This document shows positions 26,607 to 36,183 of a stretch of DNA of 64,000 nt, one piece after another. The stretch is taken from NCBI GenBank assembly GCA_963820775.1, contig CAWGBF010000015.1, positions 1,302,001-1,366,000 of the forward strand, in the 5' to 3' direction. Numbering within the stretch: position 1 is the stretch's first letter; every line of letters begins with the position of its first letter. This DNA comes from Roseiarcus sp963820775. Lineage in GTDB: Bacteria; Pseudomonadota; Alphaproteobacteria; Rhizobiales; Beijerinckiaceae. A program made the translations under genes and the position numbers. A model generated the notes under the pieces. The model was not told the origin of the DNA and did not search any database. It worked only from the letters and a program-made list of their open reading frames with translations.

Positions 26607-28823
26607 TGCGGGCCGTCCAGCCAGGCGATGTTTCGTTGCGCGAGTTTGTCCGAAGTTGATGAAGCCGCGCCGTTCGGGATCGGGGTGTCGTCGAACCGGA
26701 TCTCGGCGACCAGACACTGGTGCGGGGCTACGGCGATCGCGCCGCTGAGCGATTCAGTCCCGGTCCATGGCCCGTCCCATGCGGACTGTAGGAACGGAGG
26801 AATGAGAATCATGAACGGCGTCGTCTGGTTCACGTCGAGCCAGCAGCCGAAATAGGTGTCCACCTCCTGGCCGGGAATGGTCGTAATCATCTGGACATTC
26901 GGCGGATCGGTTTGCGTCTTCATGTCGGCCGGCTGGTTCAGGTTGACCCGCTCTGTCGCAAAACAGGGAACCGCCACAAACTCAGACCGTTCGACGCCGA
27001 GAAGCGCGATCTTGTGTCCGACAGTTCCGTTTGAGCCCCAGCGGTAGGTTCCCTCGCCCGTTCCCACCTCGGTGAAAGTCGAGTTTGTGCTCGCCGCGTT
27101 GAGCAGACGGAAGAAGACCCGGACCGGGCCGACGGTGGTGGTGATGCCGGAGGTGAGCCTCACTCGCGCCACCGCGAAATTGAACGCGGGCTGGCCCGTA
27201 TTGTTGGTAGGCAGAAACTCGAGGGCCGATGAATCTTCGTCCTGCACAAGCGCGTTGTCGAACGTGTCGCCGTTGGTGATCAGACTGGGATTGTTAAGGT
27301 GGTTGAGGACGGCCTGAATATAGGCGACCGGGCCATTGGCGGACGACGGGTTCGCGTTCGTCGGATTCGCCACGCTGAACATTTGATGCGCCTGATTGGC
27401 GGTAACCTTGAACAGCCTGAGGTCGAAACTGAGCCAGGAGGGGTAGGCTTGCGGACTGGTCGGGTTGAGGTTGACGAAGAAGGGGTCCTCGCCTTTGGCC
27501 AGCTCGATGTTCGCCCGGGCGGTGAGCGTGAAGGGAGTGGTGGCGTTATTGGCGCCGGTGGGGATTTGCACGGTCAAGCTCGCCGTCAAGGTCACGATGG
27601 CGACCTCATGCGGGTTGAGCGCGTTGAAGGCGTTGAGGTTCGGAAAAGAGATGGTGAAGGGGCAGAAGAAGGTCTGAAAGTTGACGATAAGTGTGTCGTC
27701 GATCGCCTGGACCGGCGGCGGGCCAAACGTATCGACCACCGGCAGGTTGTTGGCGATCGTCGTAATCTGGACTGCGGTGAGGCCAGGGTTCATTGCGGCG
27801 CTGATCGCCGCGGTGATCGTTGGCGCGGGATTGGGCGGCCCGTTGAGATCGGCTGGCTTCTTGAATCCCAGCCACTGTCTCCAGAGACCGCTGATCGCGA
27901 GCCAGTAGGCCAGCCCCCAGGTCGACGTCTGCGTGACTTCATCCTGGCCAAAGGTCGATTTGTCGAACAGGAAATCCATGCCCATCGCCGGAGCGGCGAA
28001 CGACTGGGTGAGCGTGGGCCCCGACGCCGGCGTGACGGCCGGGTAGACGATGTTGGAGTTTTCGGCGGTGCCTGGTTGGATGCCGCCGCATGTGTTGGTG
28101 GTTTGGACGGAAAGGGCGCCGGACGACACCGAATAGGTCAGCGTGCCCACGCCTGAGGTAAACATGACCGGCAAGCCCGGCGCGGAAGACATATCGAGCT
28201 GAAAGCCGTAGATCGGAAAGAGGCCGTAATTCGCCGGTTCAGTCTGACCGGCGTAGTCGGACCACGGCTTCGTGCTGCTCGATTGAACGTTGCCGTTCGG
28301 ATCGGCGATGCTGAATGTCGCCCCGGTCACGTTGCCGCTGCTGTCAGTTGCGAGCGCGATGGTGATCACCGAGCCGGCAGGAATCCGGTTCGAGGAGACC
28401 GAACCGACGCTGCCGGTCACCGCGGTGCCGGGGAATACCGGCAGCCAGGGACTCGTGTTGAGGGGATTTGGCGTGTATCCCGGCGGCCAGCGGATTTCGG
28501 GCGGATTTCCGCCCGGGCCGGCGTCCTGAAAGGATTTCGCGTGGGCCCAGTATTGAATTTCAAAGCTGGCGCTGTTGTTCGTTATGATCAGGACATATTG
28601 AAACCACTCGAGCTGGCCCACGACCTCCCCCGGGGAAGGTTGTCCCTTGGGTTGAATTCGGCGTTATCGCCCCGATTTGCGGGTAGCAGTTCATCTGCAC
28701 CGAGAATCCAGTATCCTCGAGGGTGATCAAGTCCTCCGTCACCTGCACCTGCACTGTGACGTTGGACAAGTTCTGGCAATTATTGATGAGAACAGCGTTA
28801 TTGGCACCGGCCAGAAAAGCCAT
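26603..28823 (-). CDS. Large uncharacterised beta-rich protein, one frameshift near the N-terminus
   Basis: About 740 residues if the frame is corrected. The N-terminus (from ATG 28823, MAFLAGANNAVLINNCQNLS) lies in another frame from the 672-residue remainder that begins GQLEWFQYVLIITNNSA. One extra G in the CCCCGGGGG run near 28635 reconciles them. There is no signal peptide. The sequence is rich in Asn, Thr, Ser, Pro and Val with few Lys, typical of surface or particle beta-sandwich proteins. Segments include FFCPFTISFPNLNAFNALNP, VGPVRVFFRLLNAAS, LLGVERSEFVAVPCFATERVN and the C-terminal ASSTSDKLAQRNIAW. I do not recognise a characterised family. It is translationally coupled to the 306-residue partner. 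Confidence 0.65.
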
Positions 28824-29227
28824 AACCCCAAGCCTCCCTCTGTTATTTATATTGCGTGAGCGCCATTCTTCGGGGCTCGGGCGGCAAAAATACTGAAAAA
28901 TCGGCGCCACGATAGGGCTGTAATGTATCCCGTGTCAATCTATAGCATGGTGATTTGAAGAACCGGCTTTCGCCGCAAATATCGAAACTTTTACACGCAA
29001 TCGGCTTACCGGATCTTCGTCGCAGCCCGTCGCGGCGCGCGTCAACCTGTCGCCCGTAGGGGAAGGATCGTCGGCTCATCGGCGCTCAACTACGACCGGG
29101 ATCGGGGACTGCGTCCGGATCGCCTGTTCCGACGCTGACCGAATGACCGCCCAAGCCGCCGCTTGTTCCTGTGTCGGGCCCCTGCTAGGCAGGCGCCCAT
29201 TTCCGACTTCGCAAGGACCTAATCGCC
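28824..29227. other. Divergent intergenic region between the uncharacterised pair and ettA
   Basis: No gene is supported. The stretch 28840-28960 is markedly AT-rich (TTATTTATATTGCG, TCAATCTATAGCATGG) and probably holds the promoter of the leftward pair. The part nearer ettA is GC-rich. I see no strong operator palindrome. Confidence 0.35.
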
Positions 29228-30883
29228 ATGGCCGCGCGCCAGTTCATCTATCACATGCGGGGGCTCGCCAAGACCTATCCGGGCGGCAAGAAGGTCCTCG
29301 ACAACATCAACCTCTCCTTCTACCCGGATGCAAAAATCGGCGTGCTTGGCGTCAACGGCTCGGGCAAGTCGACGCTCATGCGGATCATGGCTGGGCTGGA
29401 CACCGAATTCGTCGGCGAAGGCTTCGTCGCCGAGGGCGCCAAGGTCGGCTACCTGCCGCAGGAGCCTGAGCTAGACACTGCGCTCGACGTGAAGGGCAAC
29501 GCCATGCTCGGGGTGAAGGAGAAGCAGGCGATCCTCGACCGGTACAACGAGCTCGCCATGAAATATTCCGACGAGACCGCCGACGAAATGACGCAACTCC
29601 AGGACGAGATCGAGTCCAAAGGCTTGTGGGATCTCGAGAGCCAGGTCGAACAGGCGATGGACGCGCTCGGCTGTCCGCCGGACGGCGCTGACGTGACCAA
29701 GCTCTCCGGCGGCGAGCGGCGCCGCGTCGCGCTCTGCCGACTTTTGCTCGAGAAACCCGACCTTCTACTGCTCGACGAGCCGACCAACCATCTCGATGCC
29801 GAAACCGTCAATTGGCTCGAGGGCCATCTGCGCGCCTATCCGGGCGCGATCCTCATCGTCACCCACGACCGCTACTTCCTCGATAACGTCACAAGCTGGA
29901 TTCTCGAGCTCGACCGCGGCCGCGGCATTCCTTACGAAGGCAATTATTCGGCCTGGCTCACACAGAAGCAGAAGCGACTCGAGCAGGAAGGTCGCGAGGA
30001 CGCCGCCCGGCAGCGCGCGCTTGCCGAGGAAAGCGAGTGGATCGCCTCATCGCCACGAGCGCGTCAGACCAAGTCGAAGGCGCGCATTGCTGCTTATGAC
30101 GAGCTTGTCAGGAAGAGCAACGAGAAAGCGCCAACCGGCGCGCAGATCGTCATTCCCGTGGCCGAGCGGCTAGGCCAGAACGTTGTCGACGTCGTTGATC
30201 TCAGCAAAGGCTACGGCGATCAGCTGCTCATCGACAAGCTCACGTTCAAGCTGCCGCCCGGCGGCATCGTCGGCGTCATCGGGGCCAACGGCGCCGGCAA
30301 GACGACGTTCTTCCGCATGATCACCGGCCAGGAGAAGCCGGACTCGGGCTCAATCAAGATCGGCGAGAGCGTTCAGCTTGGCTATGTCGATCAATCGCGC
30401 GACGCGCTCGACGGGAAGAAGAATGTCTGGGAGGAAATCTCCGGCGGCTACGACATCATCACGCTCGGCAAGCGCGAGATGAACAGCCGCGCCTATGTCG
30501 GCGCCTTCAACTTCAAGGGCGCCGACCAGCAGAAGAAGGTCGGCCAGCTTTCGGGCGGCGAGCGCAACCGCGTGCATCTCGCCAAGATGCTGAAGAGCGG
30601 CGCAAACCTGTTGCTGCTCGACGAGCCGACCAACGATCTCGACGTCGACACCTTGCGCGCGCTGGAAGAAGCGCTGCTCGATTTCGCCGGCTGCGCGGTG
30701 ATCATCAGCCACGACCGCTTCTTCCTCGACCGCATCGCCACCCACATGCTGGCCTTCGAGGGCGACAGCCATGTCGAATGGTTCGAGGGCAATTTCGCCG
30801 ACTATGAGGAAGACAAGAAGCGCCGCCTCGGGATCGACAGCGTCATCCCGCACCGGCTGAAGTATAAGAAGTTTTCCAGGTGA
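29228..30883 (+). CDS. ettA: Energy-dependent translational throttle protein EttA (ABC-F)
   Basis: A 551-residue cytoplasmic ABC-F ATPase with two nucleotide-binding domains. The first has Walker A GVNGSGKST, signature LSGGERRRVALC and Walker B LLLLDEPTNHLD; the second has GANGAGKTT, LSGGERNRVHLA and LLLLDEPTNDLD. The linker with the arm and P-site-tRNA interaction motif lies at about residues 240-330. EttA binds the ribosomal E site and gates the first peptide bond according to ATP/ADP ratio. The length and the C-terminal RRLGIDSVIPHRLKYKKFSR are standard. A hairpin follows the stop. Confidence 0.96.
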   Translation: MAARQFIYHMRGLAKTYPGGKKVLDNINLSFYPDAKIGVLGVNGSGKSTLMRIMAGLDTEFVGEGFVAEGAKVGYLPQEPELDTALDVKGNAMLGVKEKQAILDRYNELAMKYSDETADEMTQLQDEIESKGLWDLESQVEQAMDALGCPPDGADVTKLSGGERRRVALCRLLLEKPDLLLLDEPTNHLDAETVNWLEGHLRAYPGAILIVTHDRYFLDNVTSWILELDRGRGIPYEGNYSAWLTQKQKRLEQEGREDAARQRALAEESEWIASSPRARQTKSKARIAAYDELVRKSNEKAPTGAQIVIPVAERLGQNVVDVVDLSKGYGDQLLIDKLTFKLPPGGIVGVIGANGAGKTTFFRMITGQEKPDSGSIKIGESVQLGYVDQSRDALDGKKNVWEEISGGYDIITLGKREMNSRAYVGAFNFKGADQQKKVGQLSGGERNRVHLAKMLKSGANLLLLDEPTNDLDVDTLRALEEALLDFAGCAVIISHDRFFLDRIATHMLAFEGDSHVEWFEGNFADYEEDKKRRLGIDSVIPHRLKYKKFSR

Positions 30884-30917
30884 GGGGCGGACAAGGTCCC
30901 TGTGTTTGGTGAAGAAG

Positions 30918-30945
30918 GGCCGGTCCGCCGTCGGACGGACCGGCC
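30918..30945. terminator. Hairpin between convergent ettA and haloperoxidase genes
   Basis: GGCCGGTCCG at 30918-30927 and CGGACCGGCC at 30936-30945 form a perfect 10-bp stem with an eight-base loop, placed between two convergent stops. No T run follows on either strand, so it is terminator-like rather than canonical. Confidence 0.5.
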
Positions 30946-30952
30946 GCAGCGC

Positions 30953-32522
30953 TTACGGGTTGGATATGGTCGCGGTCGTCCCGTCCACCTTGGTCAGGGA
31001 TACGCTGAACTTCTCATTGTAAGTGTGGGCGCGATCCTGGAGGTAGCTGAGCGCGACAGCCTCGCCCAACTGGATCGACGTATCCGTATCGCTCCGCCAA
31101 TGAATTCCGGCGTGGATTCCATGGCCAAAGCTGATGTTGTGGGCTAGCTTATGCAATTCTCCATTGACGGTGAGCTGCGGTTCGCCGGGCGGCGCAACAT
31201 AGGCGTTGACGTTGGCGCCGTTGCTGGACGGGACGAGCACGGCCGCCTTCGGGATCTTGAAGCTGCCGTCGTAGAAGAACTTCAACGCGGTGATGCATGC
31301 GCCAGCGACTGTACCATGCCCGGTCGGATAGGCCGGATGGGTCGGCGAACCCTCCGGAAACGCCTGCGAAAGCAAGTAGCTGTGGTTGGTCGTGAAGCTT
31401 GTCTGCACGGATTGCGATGTTAGCGCCGTACTGCTGACTTTTCCTTGTGTTCCGCCAACGCCTGTCTTCATCAAATGGACGATGGCGCCGCCCGAACTCG
31501 GGACGGTGACGCAGATGAACCCACCATTTCTGATACCATACGGCCTTTAGCGCCTCGGCCGCCACCGCTGTCAGGGTCGCTGCGATATCGGGCTGCCCGA
31601 ATGTGGCGAAGCCGTTTTGCGTTTTCGAATTCGTGTAGGGATTGCCCGGATTGACAGGCACGTTCAAACTGTTCAGCACCAAGTAAGCAACGAAATACGC
31701 TTGATAGAGCACGTCAACATGCGTGTAGGCGGCAAGTCCTCGCCCGTCATGCAGATAGAGCGGAGCAGTCGGCATCAGAATCTTTGTGGTCGGCTGGCCG
31801 TTCTGCACGAGGAGGTATTCGCTGGGATCAAGCATGAAGTCGACGCCCGGTTTGTTGCTCACGTATCGTTGCACGATTGGCAACGATCCAAACGCGGTCG
31901 GCTGCAACAAGAATTGTGAAACGTACGGGCCGACGGTCTCCCCCGGGAAAAGCCCGCCGGCTGCCCCGCCGCGGAACAAAAGGTCAGGGGTCACCTTGTT
32001 AGCCGCGCTCCGCGGGCCGGCGTACTCAGGCAGCGAAGTCAACTCGGCCGCCGCCTTGGCGGCGATCATGTTCGTCGCATAGTCCGTGAACGCGACGTCT
32101 CGAAGCAGCGACGCCCAATAGAGTTCGACAAGTTCGGTGGCGTAGGCCTCGCTCGCCAGCGGGGGGGCAGGCGGCGCGCTGAACTGACTTCCATCCAAAC
32201 ATTGCAGATAAAACGCAAGGCCGCCCTGAGGCCCGTTAAGCGTGCGGGGACCGCCGAGAATGATCTTTTCGAAGTCCTTCGGATCGCCGCTGCCCAATGC
32301 GCTCTTGAACGAATCATAAGCAGCGAGATCGACCAGACCGATCCCGGATTGCAAAACGCCTTTCGTGTAGGTGCCGGATTTATCCGCATAGAGCATCTCA
32401 TCGCCATTATCGATTTGAGACGGCGGAGCGATGAAATCATCGTTGCCGGCCGCCTGGGTGCGCAATGCAAGGGAGCGAACAATCCGGTTGCTTGTAGCTG
32501 GAGCCAATTGTGCATTAAGCAT
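30953..32522 (-). pseudogene. Vanadium-dependent haloperoxidase (PAP2 superfamily), one frameshift
   Basis: About 520 residues if corrected. ATG 32522 has GGAG six bases upstream. The N-terminal all-alpha domain leads to the vanadate site: QKWWVHLRHRPE near 31510, then in another frame HPAYPTGHGTVAGACITALKF, and HAGIHWRSDTDTSIQLGEAV with the catalytic histidine. The break is at about 31495, where an extra base in CCCGAGTTCGGG shifts the frame just after the first vanadate-binding motif. The family oxidises halides with hydrogen peroxide, or acts as acid phosphatase without vanadium. No signal peptide is apparent. Confidence 0.8.
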
Positions 32523-32651
32523 GTCAATCTCCATCAATTTATAGAAATGAATTTCAATATTCCCGATGCGCTCAGGCGCTGCTCAGAGCGGCAGCACAGA
32601 ATTGGATATTCGGCGGAGCCCGTCTGTGACGGGGATCACACTGTCGAACTA

Positions 32652-32668
32652 AGCCCAGTCGGGCTTTT
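32652..32668 (+). terminator. Short hairpin with T run
   Basis: AGCCC, loop AGTC, GGGCT followed by TTTT forms a small intrinsic-terminator-like hairpin. There is no gene just before it on the plus strand, so it may be an attenuator or relic. Confidence 0.35.
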
Positions 32669-32751
32669 GCCGGCCACCCGGTTAGTGCCGGCCACGACCG
32701 AGAGCCGTGAGGCCGCCCTCGACGGCGAGCCGCGAGCGTCCTAAGGTCAGG

Positions 32752-32770
32752 ATTTAGAAATGTTCTAAAT
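32752..32770. promoter_or_regulatory. Iron control element (ICE), Irr-binding consensus
   Basis: ATTTAGAAATGTTCTAAAT contains an exact TTTAGAANNNTTCTAAA, the ICE consensus bound by the haem/iron-responsive regulator Irr in Rhizobiales. It lies 82 bases before the ribbon-helix-helix gene at 32853 and 229 bases from the haloperoxidase start on the other strand. Distance favours control of the ribbon-helix-helix gene. Irr can repress or activate according to position. Confidence 0.72.
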
Positions 32771-32852
32771 AAGAAATCGGACCACTCCCCCGCCGAAAAG
32801 CGTGTCGGCGGGCCAATCCTGACGACGGGGGAAACAGGCCGAAGGAGGAAAC

Positions 32853-33146
32853 ATGTGTCATCTTTTTGCAAGCCAGTGCCCGGACAGCTACGGCTTTGAA
32901 ACACGCTCCATACGGCTGAACGGCCAGAGCACGAGCGTCCGCCTGGAGAAGGTGTTCTGGGACATCCTCGAGGATATCGCAGCGTCTCAGAGAATGTCCG
33001 TGCCCCGCTTCATCTCGACGCTTCACCGGGAGATCCTGCTCCTTCGAGGGGAAGTCCCCAATTTCACCTCGCACCTCCGCTGCATCTGCGTCACCGCTCG
33101 AACCTCGGCGGAACCCGGCGGAAGAGCGCGTGCGGAGGCCGCCTGA
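32853..33146 (+). CDS. Ribbon-helix-helix domain protein (RHH_4 type)
   Basis: A 97-residue probable DNA-binding protein. SIRLNGQSTSVRLEKVFWDI begins the ribbon (about residues 19-38) and LEDIAASQRMSVPRFISTLH continues the two helices, matching the RHH_4 family (PF13467) common in alphaproteobacteria. AAGGAGG four bases before the ATG is a strong ribosome-binding site. The consensus ICE/Irr box 82 bases upstream suggests iron- or haem-dependent expression, so this could be a secondary regulator of an iron response. Confidence 0.8.
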   Translation: MCHLFASQCPDSYGFETRSIRLNGQSTSVRLEKVFWDILEDIAASQRMSVPRFISTLHREILLLRGEVPNFTSHLRCICVTARTSAEPGGRARAEAA

Positions 33147-33251
33147 AGCCAAACGGCGGCGTAGTAAGCCGATAACACCCGCGCGGTTCCCTCGCCGCTA
33201 ACCTTTCGGGAATTTCCGGCCGCAAGCGGCGGCTGCGGACAACGAGCAGAT

Positions 33252-33647
33252 ATGGCGAAAGCGATCCATACGATGATCCGCGTGCTGGATGAGGCGCGGT
33301 CGCTCGCTTTCTACAAAAAAGCTTTCGGACTCGACATCGCCGACCGGCTCGACTTTCCCGAGTTCACGCTCATCTATCTCTCGAATTCCGAGAGTCCTCA
33401 TGAAGTCGAGCTCACGATCAACAAGGATCGCACGGAGCCTTACAATCTGGGCGACGGCTACGGGCACGTCGCCTTCGTGGTCGAGGACCTCGACGCGGAG
33501 CACCGCCGCTTCGAGGCCGAAGGCCTCAAGCCCCGCAAGATCGTCGAATTCAACAACGACGGAAAACAGATCGCGCGCTTTTTCTTTGTCGAAGACCCAG
33601 ACGGCTACAAGATCGAGGTGCTGCAGAAATTCGGCCGCTTCAGGTAG
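33252..33647 (+). CDS. VOC-family protein, lactoylglutathione-lyase-like
   Basis: A 131-residue vicinal-oxygen-chelate protein. Two beta-alpha-beta-beta-beta modules are visible: HTMIRVLDEARSLAFYKKAF near residue 6, and YGHVAFVVEDLDAEHRRFEAEG near residue 73, ending FVEDPDGYKIEVLQKF. Metal-ligand positions His6, Glu and Glu119 are plausible for glyoxalase I. It is followed 47 bases later by a Tat-exported oxidoreductase subunit, perhaps in one transcript. Confidence 0.85.
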   Translation: MAKAIHTMIRVLDEARSLAFYKKAFGLDIADRLDFPEFTLIYLSNSESPHEVELTINKDRTEPYNLGDGYGHVAFVVEDLDAEHRRFEAEGLKPRKIVEFNNDGKQIARFFFVEDPDGYKIEVLQKFGRFR

Positions 33648-33694
33648 GCGGCCAAGCCCCAACGAATATCTCATAAAAACAGGAGGAGACACTC

Positions 33695-34240
33695 ATGACG
33701 GCCACGAAAACCACGCCCACAACGGCCGATCTGTCCCGACGCGGATTCCTGCAACGATCTGCGGGCGGTTTCGCGGCCGCCATCGCGATAACATCGACCG
33801 GCGCGCTGCTTAACGCTTCCGAAGCGTGGGCGCTCGACGTCAAAGGGCTAAAGCCCGAAACAATGAAGACCCTGATCCTCGTCGCGCGAGATATCTACCC
33901 GCATGACAAGGTCGCCGACCGCTTCTACGCGATCGCAATGAAGGGCTACGACGACAAGGCTCAGGGCAACCCCGAGATGAAAGCTGAGATCGAGGGCTTC
34001 GTCGCCGCACTCGACGGGGCTGCGGGAGAGGGAGGCTACGTCGGTCGCCCCTGGGAAGCCGACCGGGTCGCAATCCTCAAGAACCAGAGTGCGGATCCGA
34101 TGTTCGAGACCATCCGCTCCGGCCTTATCGTCTCGCTCTACAACCAGAAGGAGATCTGGCCGATCTTCGGGTACGAGGGCGAATCCTTCTCGAAGGGGGG
34201 ATATCTCGAGCGCGGCTTCGACGACATCACCTGGCTCTGA
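33695..34240 (+). CDS. Tat-exported small subunit of a GMC-type dehydrogenase
   Basis: A 181-residue protein with a twin-arginine signal (SRRGFLQRSAGGFAAAIAIT at about residues 11-30) and a helical domain resembling gluconate 2-dehydrogenase subunit 3 (LKPETMKTLILVARDIYPHD). Such small subunits are co-exported with their cofactor-bearing partner and carry it through the Tat pore. GGAGGAG lies nine bases before the ATG. The GMC oxidoreductase follows 38 bases downstream and is the evident partner. Confidence 0.82.
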   Translation: MTATKTTPTTADLSRRGFLQRSAGGFAAAIAITSTGALLNASEAWALDVKGLKPETMKTLILVARDIYPHDKVADRFYAIAMKGYDDKAQGNPEMKAEIEGFVAALDGAAGEGGYVGRPWEADRVAILKNQSADPMFETIRSGLIVSLYNQKEIWPIFGYEGESFSKGGYLERGFDDITWL

Positions 34241-34278
34241 CGGCGCCAACAAAACCCCATTCACGCGAGGAAACGGAC

Positions 34279-35847
34279 ATGGCAGCGAAATTCGATCAGA
34301 ACGACGACAGCGTGGTCGTCATCGTCGGGTCGGGCGCGGGCGGCGGCACGCTTAGCAACGAGCTGGCGCAAAAGGGCGTTAAAGTCGTCGTGCTCGAAGC
34401 GGGCAAGCGCTTGGACTTCTCGGATTTCATCAATGACGAATGGCCGAGCTTCACCCAACTCGCATGGACGGACATGCGGACGACCTCGGGAAGCTGGCGT
34501 GTTCACAAGAACTTCCCCAATTTGCCGGCCTGGATCGTCAAGTCCGTCGGCGGAACGACAACCCACTGGGCGGGCGCTTCCCTCCGCTTCCAGGAGCACG
34601 AATTCAAAGAGGCGTCGACCTACGGTCATGTTCCCGGCGCCAATCTTCTCGACTGGCCGATCACCCTGTCGGATCTGGAGTCCTATTACGCCAAGGCCGA
34701 GGATAAGATGCGGGTCACCCGCACCGGCGACCGCCCCGGCTTGCCCGGCAGCAACAACTTCAAAGTCTTCGAGGCGGGTGCGAAGAAGCTTGGTTACAAG
34801 GAGGTCCACACCGGGCGGATGGCGATCAACTCGACGCCGGGCGACGGCCGCGTCGCCTGCCATCAAACCGGCTTCTGCTTCCAGGGCTGCAAGTGGGGGG
34901 CGAAATGGTCGACGCTCTACACCGAGATTCCCAAGGGCGAGGCGACAGGCAACATGGAGGTTCGCCCGGAATGCCACGTCGCGCAGATCGAGCACGACGC
35001 CTCGGGCAAGGTGACCGGCGTCACCTATTTCGATTCGGACGGCAAGCTGCAGCGACAGAAGGCCCGCATCGTTGCGGTCGCCGGCAATTCGCTCGAAAGC
35101 CCGCGGCTGCTGCTCAACTCGGCTTCCGCGAAGTTTCCCGACGGGCTCGCCAATTCCTCGGGCCAAGTCGGCCGCAACTACATGCGTCACACCACCGGCT
35201 CGGTCTACGCCGTTTTTGAGCAACCGGTGCATATGTATCGCGGCACGACCATGGCCGGCATCATGCGCGACGAAGCGCGAAACGACTCGAGCCGCGGCTT
35301 CGTCGGCGGCTACGAATTGGAGACGCTCTCCCTCGGCCTCCCCTTCATGGCCGCGTTCCTTAATCCTGGCGCATGGGGCCGCGAATTCACCACCGCCATC
35401 GACGGCTATTCGAATATGGCCGGGATGTGGATCGTCGGCGAGGACATGCCGCAGGAAACGAACCGGATCACGCTCAGCGGCCAGAAGGACAAATGGGGCT
35501 TACCCGTCGTGGACGTGCATTTCGACGACCACCCGAACGACGTCGCGATGCGCAACCATGCTTTCGGGCAGGGCAAGGCGATGTATGAGGCGGTCGGCGC
35601 GACGCGCACCTTCCCGACGCCGCCCTATCCTTCGACCCACAACCTCGGCACCAATCGGATGAGCGCCAATGCGCGCGACGGCGTGGTCAACAGTCACGGC
35701 CAGACGCACGACATCAAGAACCTGTTCATCTCGGACGGCAGCCAATTTACGACAGGCGGGGCCGAGAACCCGACGCTGACGATCGTGACGCTCGCGATCC
35801 GTCAGGCCGACTATATCGCCGACCAGATGAAATCGAATACGATCTGA
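34279..35847 (+). CDS. GMC-family FAD-dependent oxidoreductase
   Basis: A 522-residue flavoprotein. The dinucleotide-binding motif VVIVGSGAGGGTLSNELA lies near residue 14, the GMC segment GGTTTHWAGASLRF near 93, a cysteine pair at CHQTGFCFQGCKWGAK near 194, and the C-terminal FISDGSQFTTGGAENPTLT with the FAD and active-site region. It probably oxidises a sugar or alcohol in the periplasm, exported with the Tat subunit encoded just before it. No cytochrome subunit is present here. Confidence 0.88.
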   Translation: MAAKFDQNDDSVVVIVGSGAGGGTLSNELAQKGVKVVVLEAGKRLDFSDFINDEWPSFTQLAWTDMRTTSGSWRVHKNFPNLPAWIVKSVGGTTTHWAGASLRFQEHEFKEASTYGHVPGANLLDWPITLSDLESYYAKAEDKMRVTRTGDRPGLPGSNNFKVFEAGAKKLGYKEVHTGRMAINSTPGDGRVACHQTGFCFQGCKWGAKWSTLYTEIPKGEATGNMEVRPECHVAQIEHDASGKVTGVTYFDSDGKLQRQKARIVAVAGNSLESPRLLLNSASAKFPDGLANSSGQVGRNYMRHTTGSVYAVFEQPVHMYRGTTMAGIMRDEARNDSSRGFVGGYELETLSLGLPFMAAFLNPGAWGREFTTAIDGYSNMAGMWIVGEDMPQETNRITLSGQKDKWGLPVVDVHFDDHPNDVAMRNHAFGQGKAMYEAVGATRTFPTPPYPSTHNLGTNRMSANARDGVVNSHGQTHDIKNLFISDGSQFTTGGAENPTLTIVTLAIRQADYIADQMKSNTI

Positions 35848-35920
35848 GACCGAGGGACTGGCTGAGGGAGCGACCGCTGAGCGAGCAGCGGGCGTTCCCG
35901 ATTTCTTCCGTCCCGCCTTA

Positions 35921-36060
35921 CTCTAGCTCCGCCACTTCGACCCCCTGCCCCCGCGCGGCCTCGGCGAGCCTGACGTCCAGGTCGCCAAGATCGCTCCGGC
36001 GTTTTTCGCGCTCGCCAGATGCAACTCGCCCGGGTTCCGGCAGGGCGCGAGCTGCATTCA
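35921..36060 (-). pseudogene. Possible remnant of a PIN-domain (VapC-like) C-terminus
   Basis: In two adjoining frames the minus strand reads GELHLASAKNAGAILAT and then LDVRLAEAARGQGVEVAELE with a stop at about 35922. This is the layout of the last helix and strand of PIN-domain ribonucleases ([D/E]-L-H-L-A-x-A-K ... LATxDxRLAEAA). The two parts are joined only by a frame change, and no start or N-terminal domain is visible. The rest of the 336-base gap between the GMC and HAD genes shows nothing else. Confidence 0.35.
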
Positions 36061-36183
36061 GGAATCCAGCCGCAACTCCGGTCTTCAACGGCCACGGTCT
36101 CCCGGTGATGCAAATTTCCTTTCGGCCGCCCATAGCTGATATACGCACTGCCCGCCCATCGCTTAGTCGCCAAGGACCATTGC

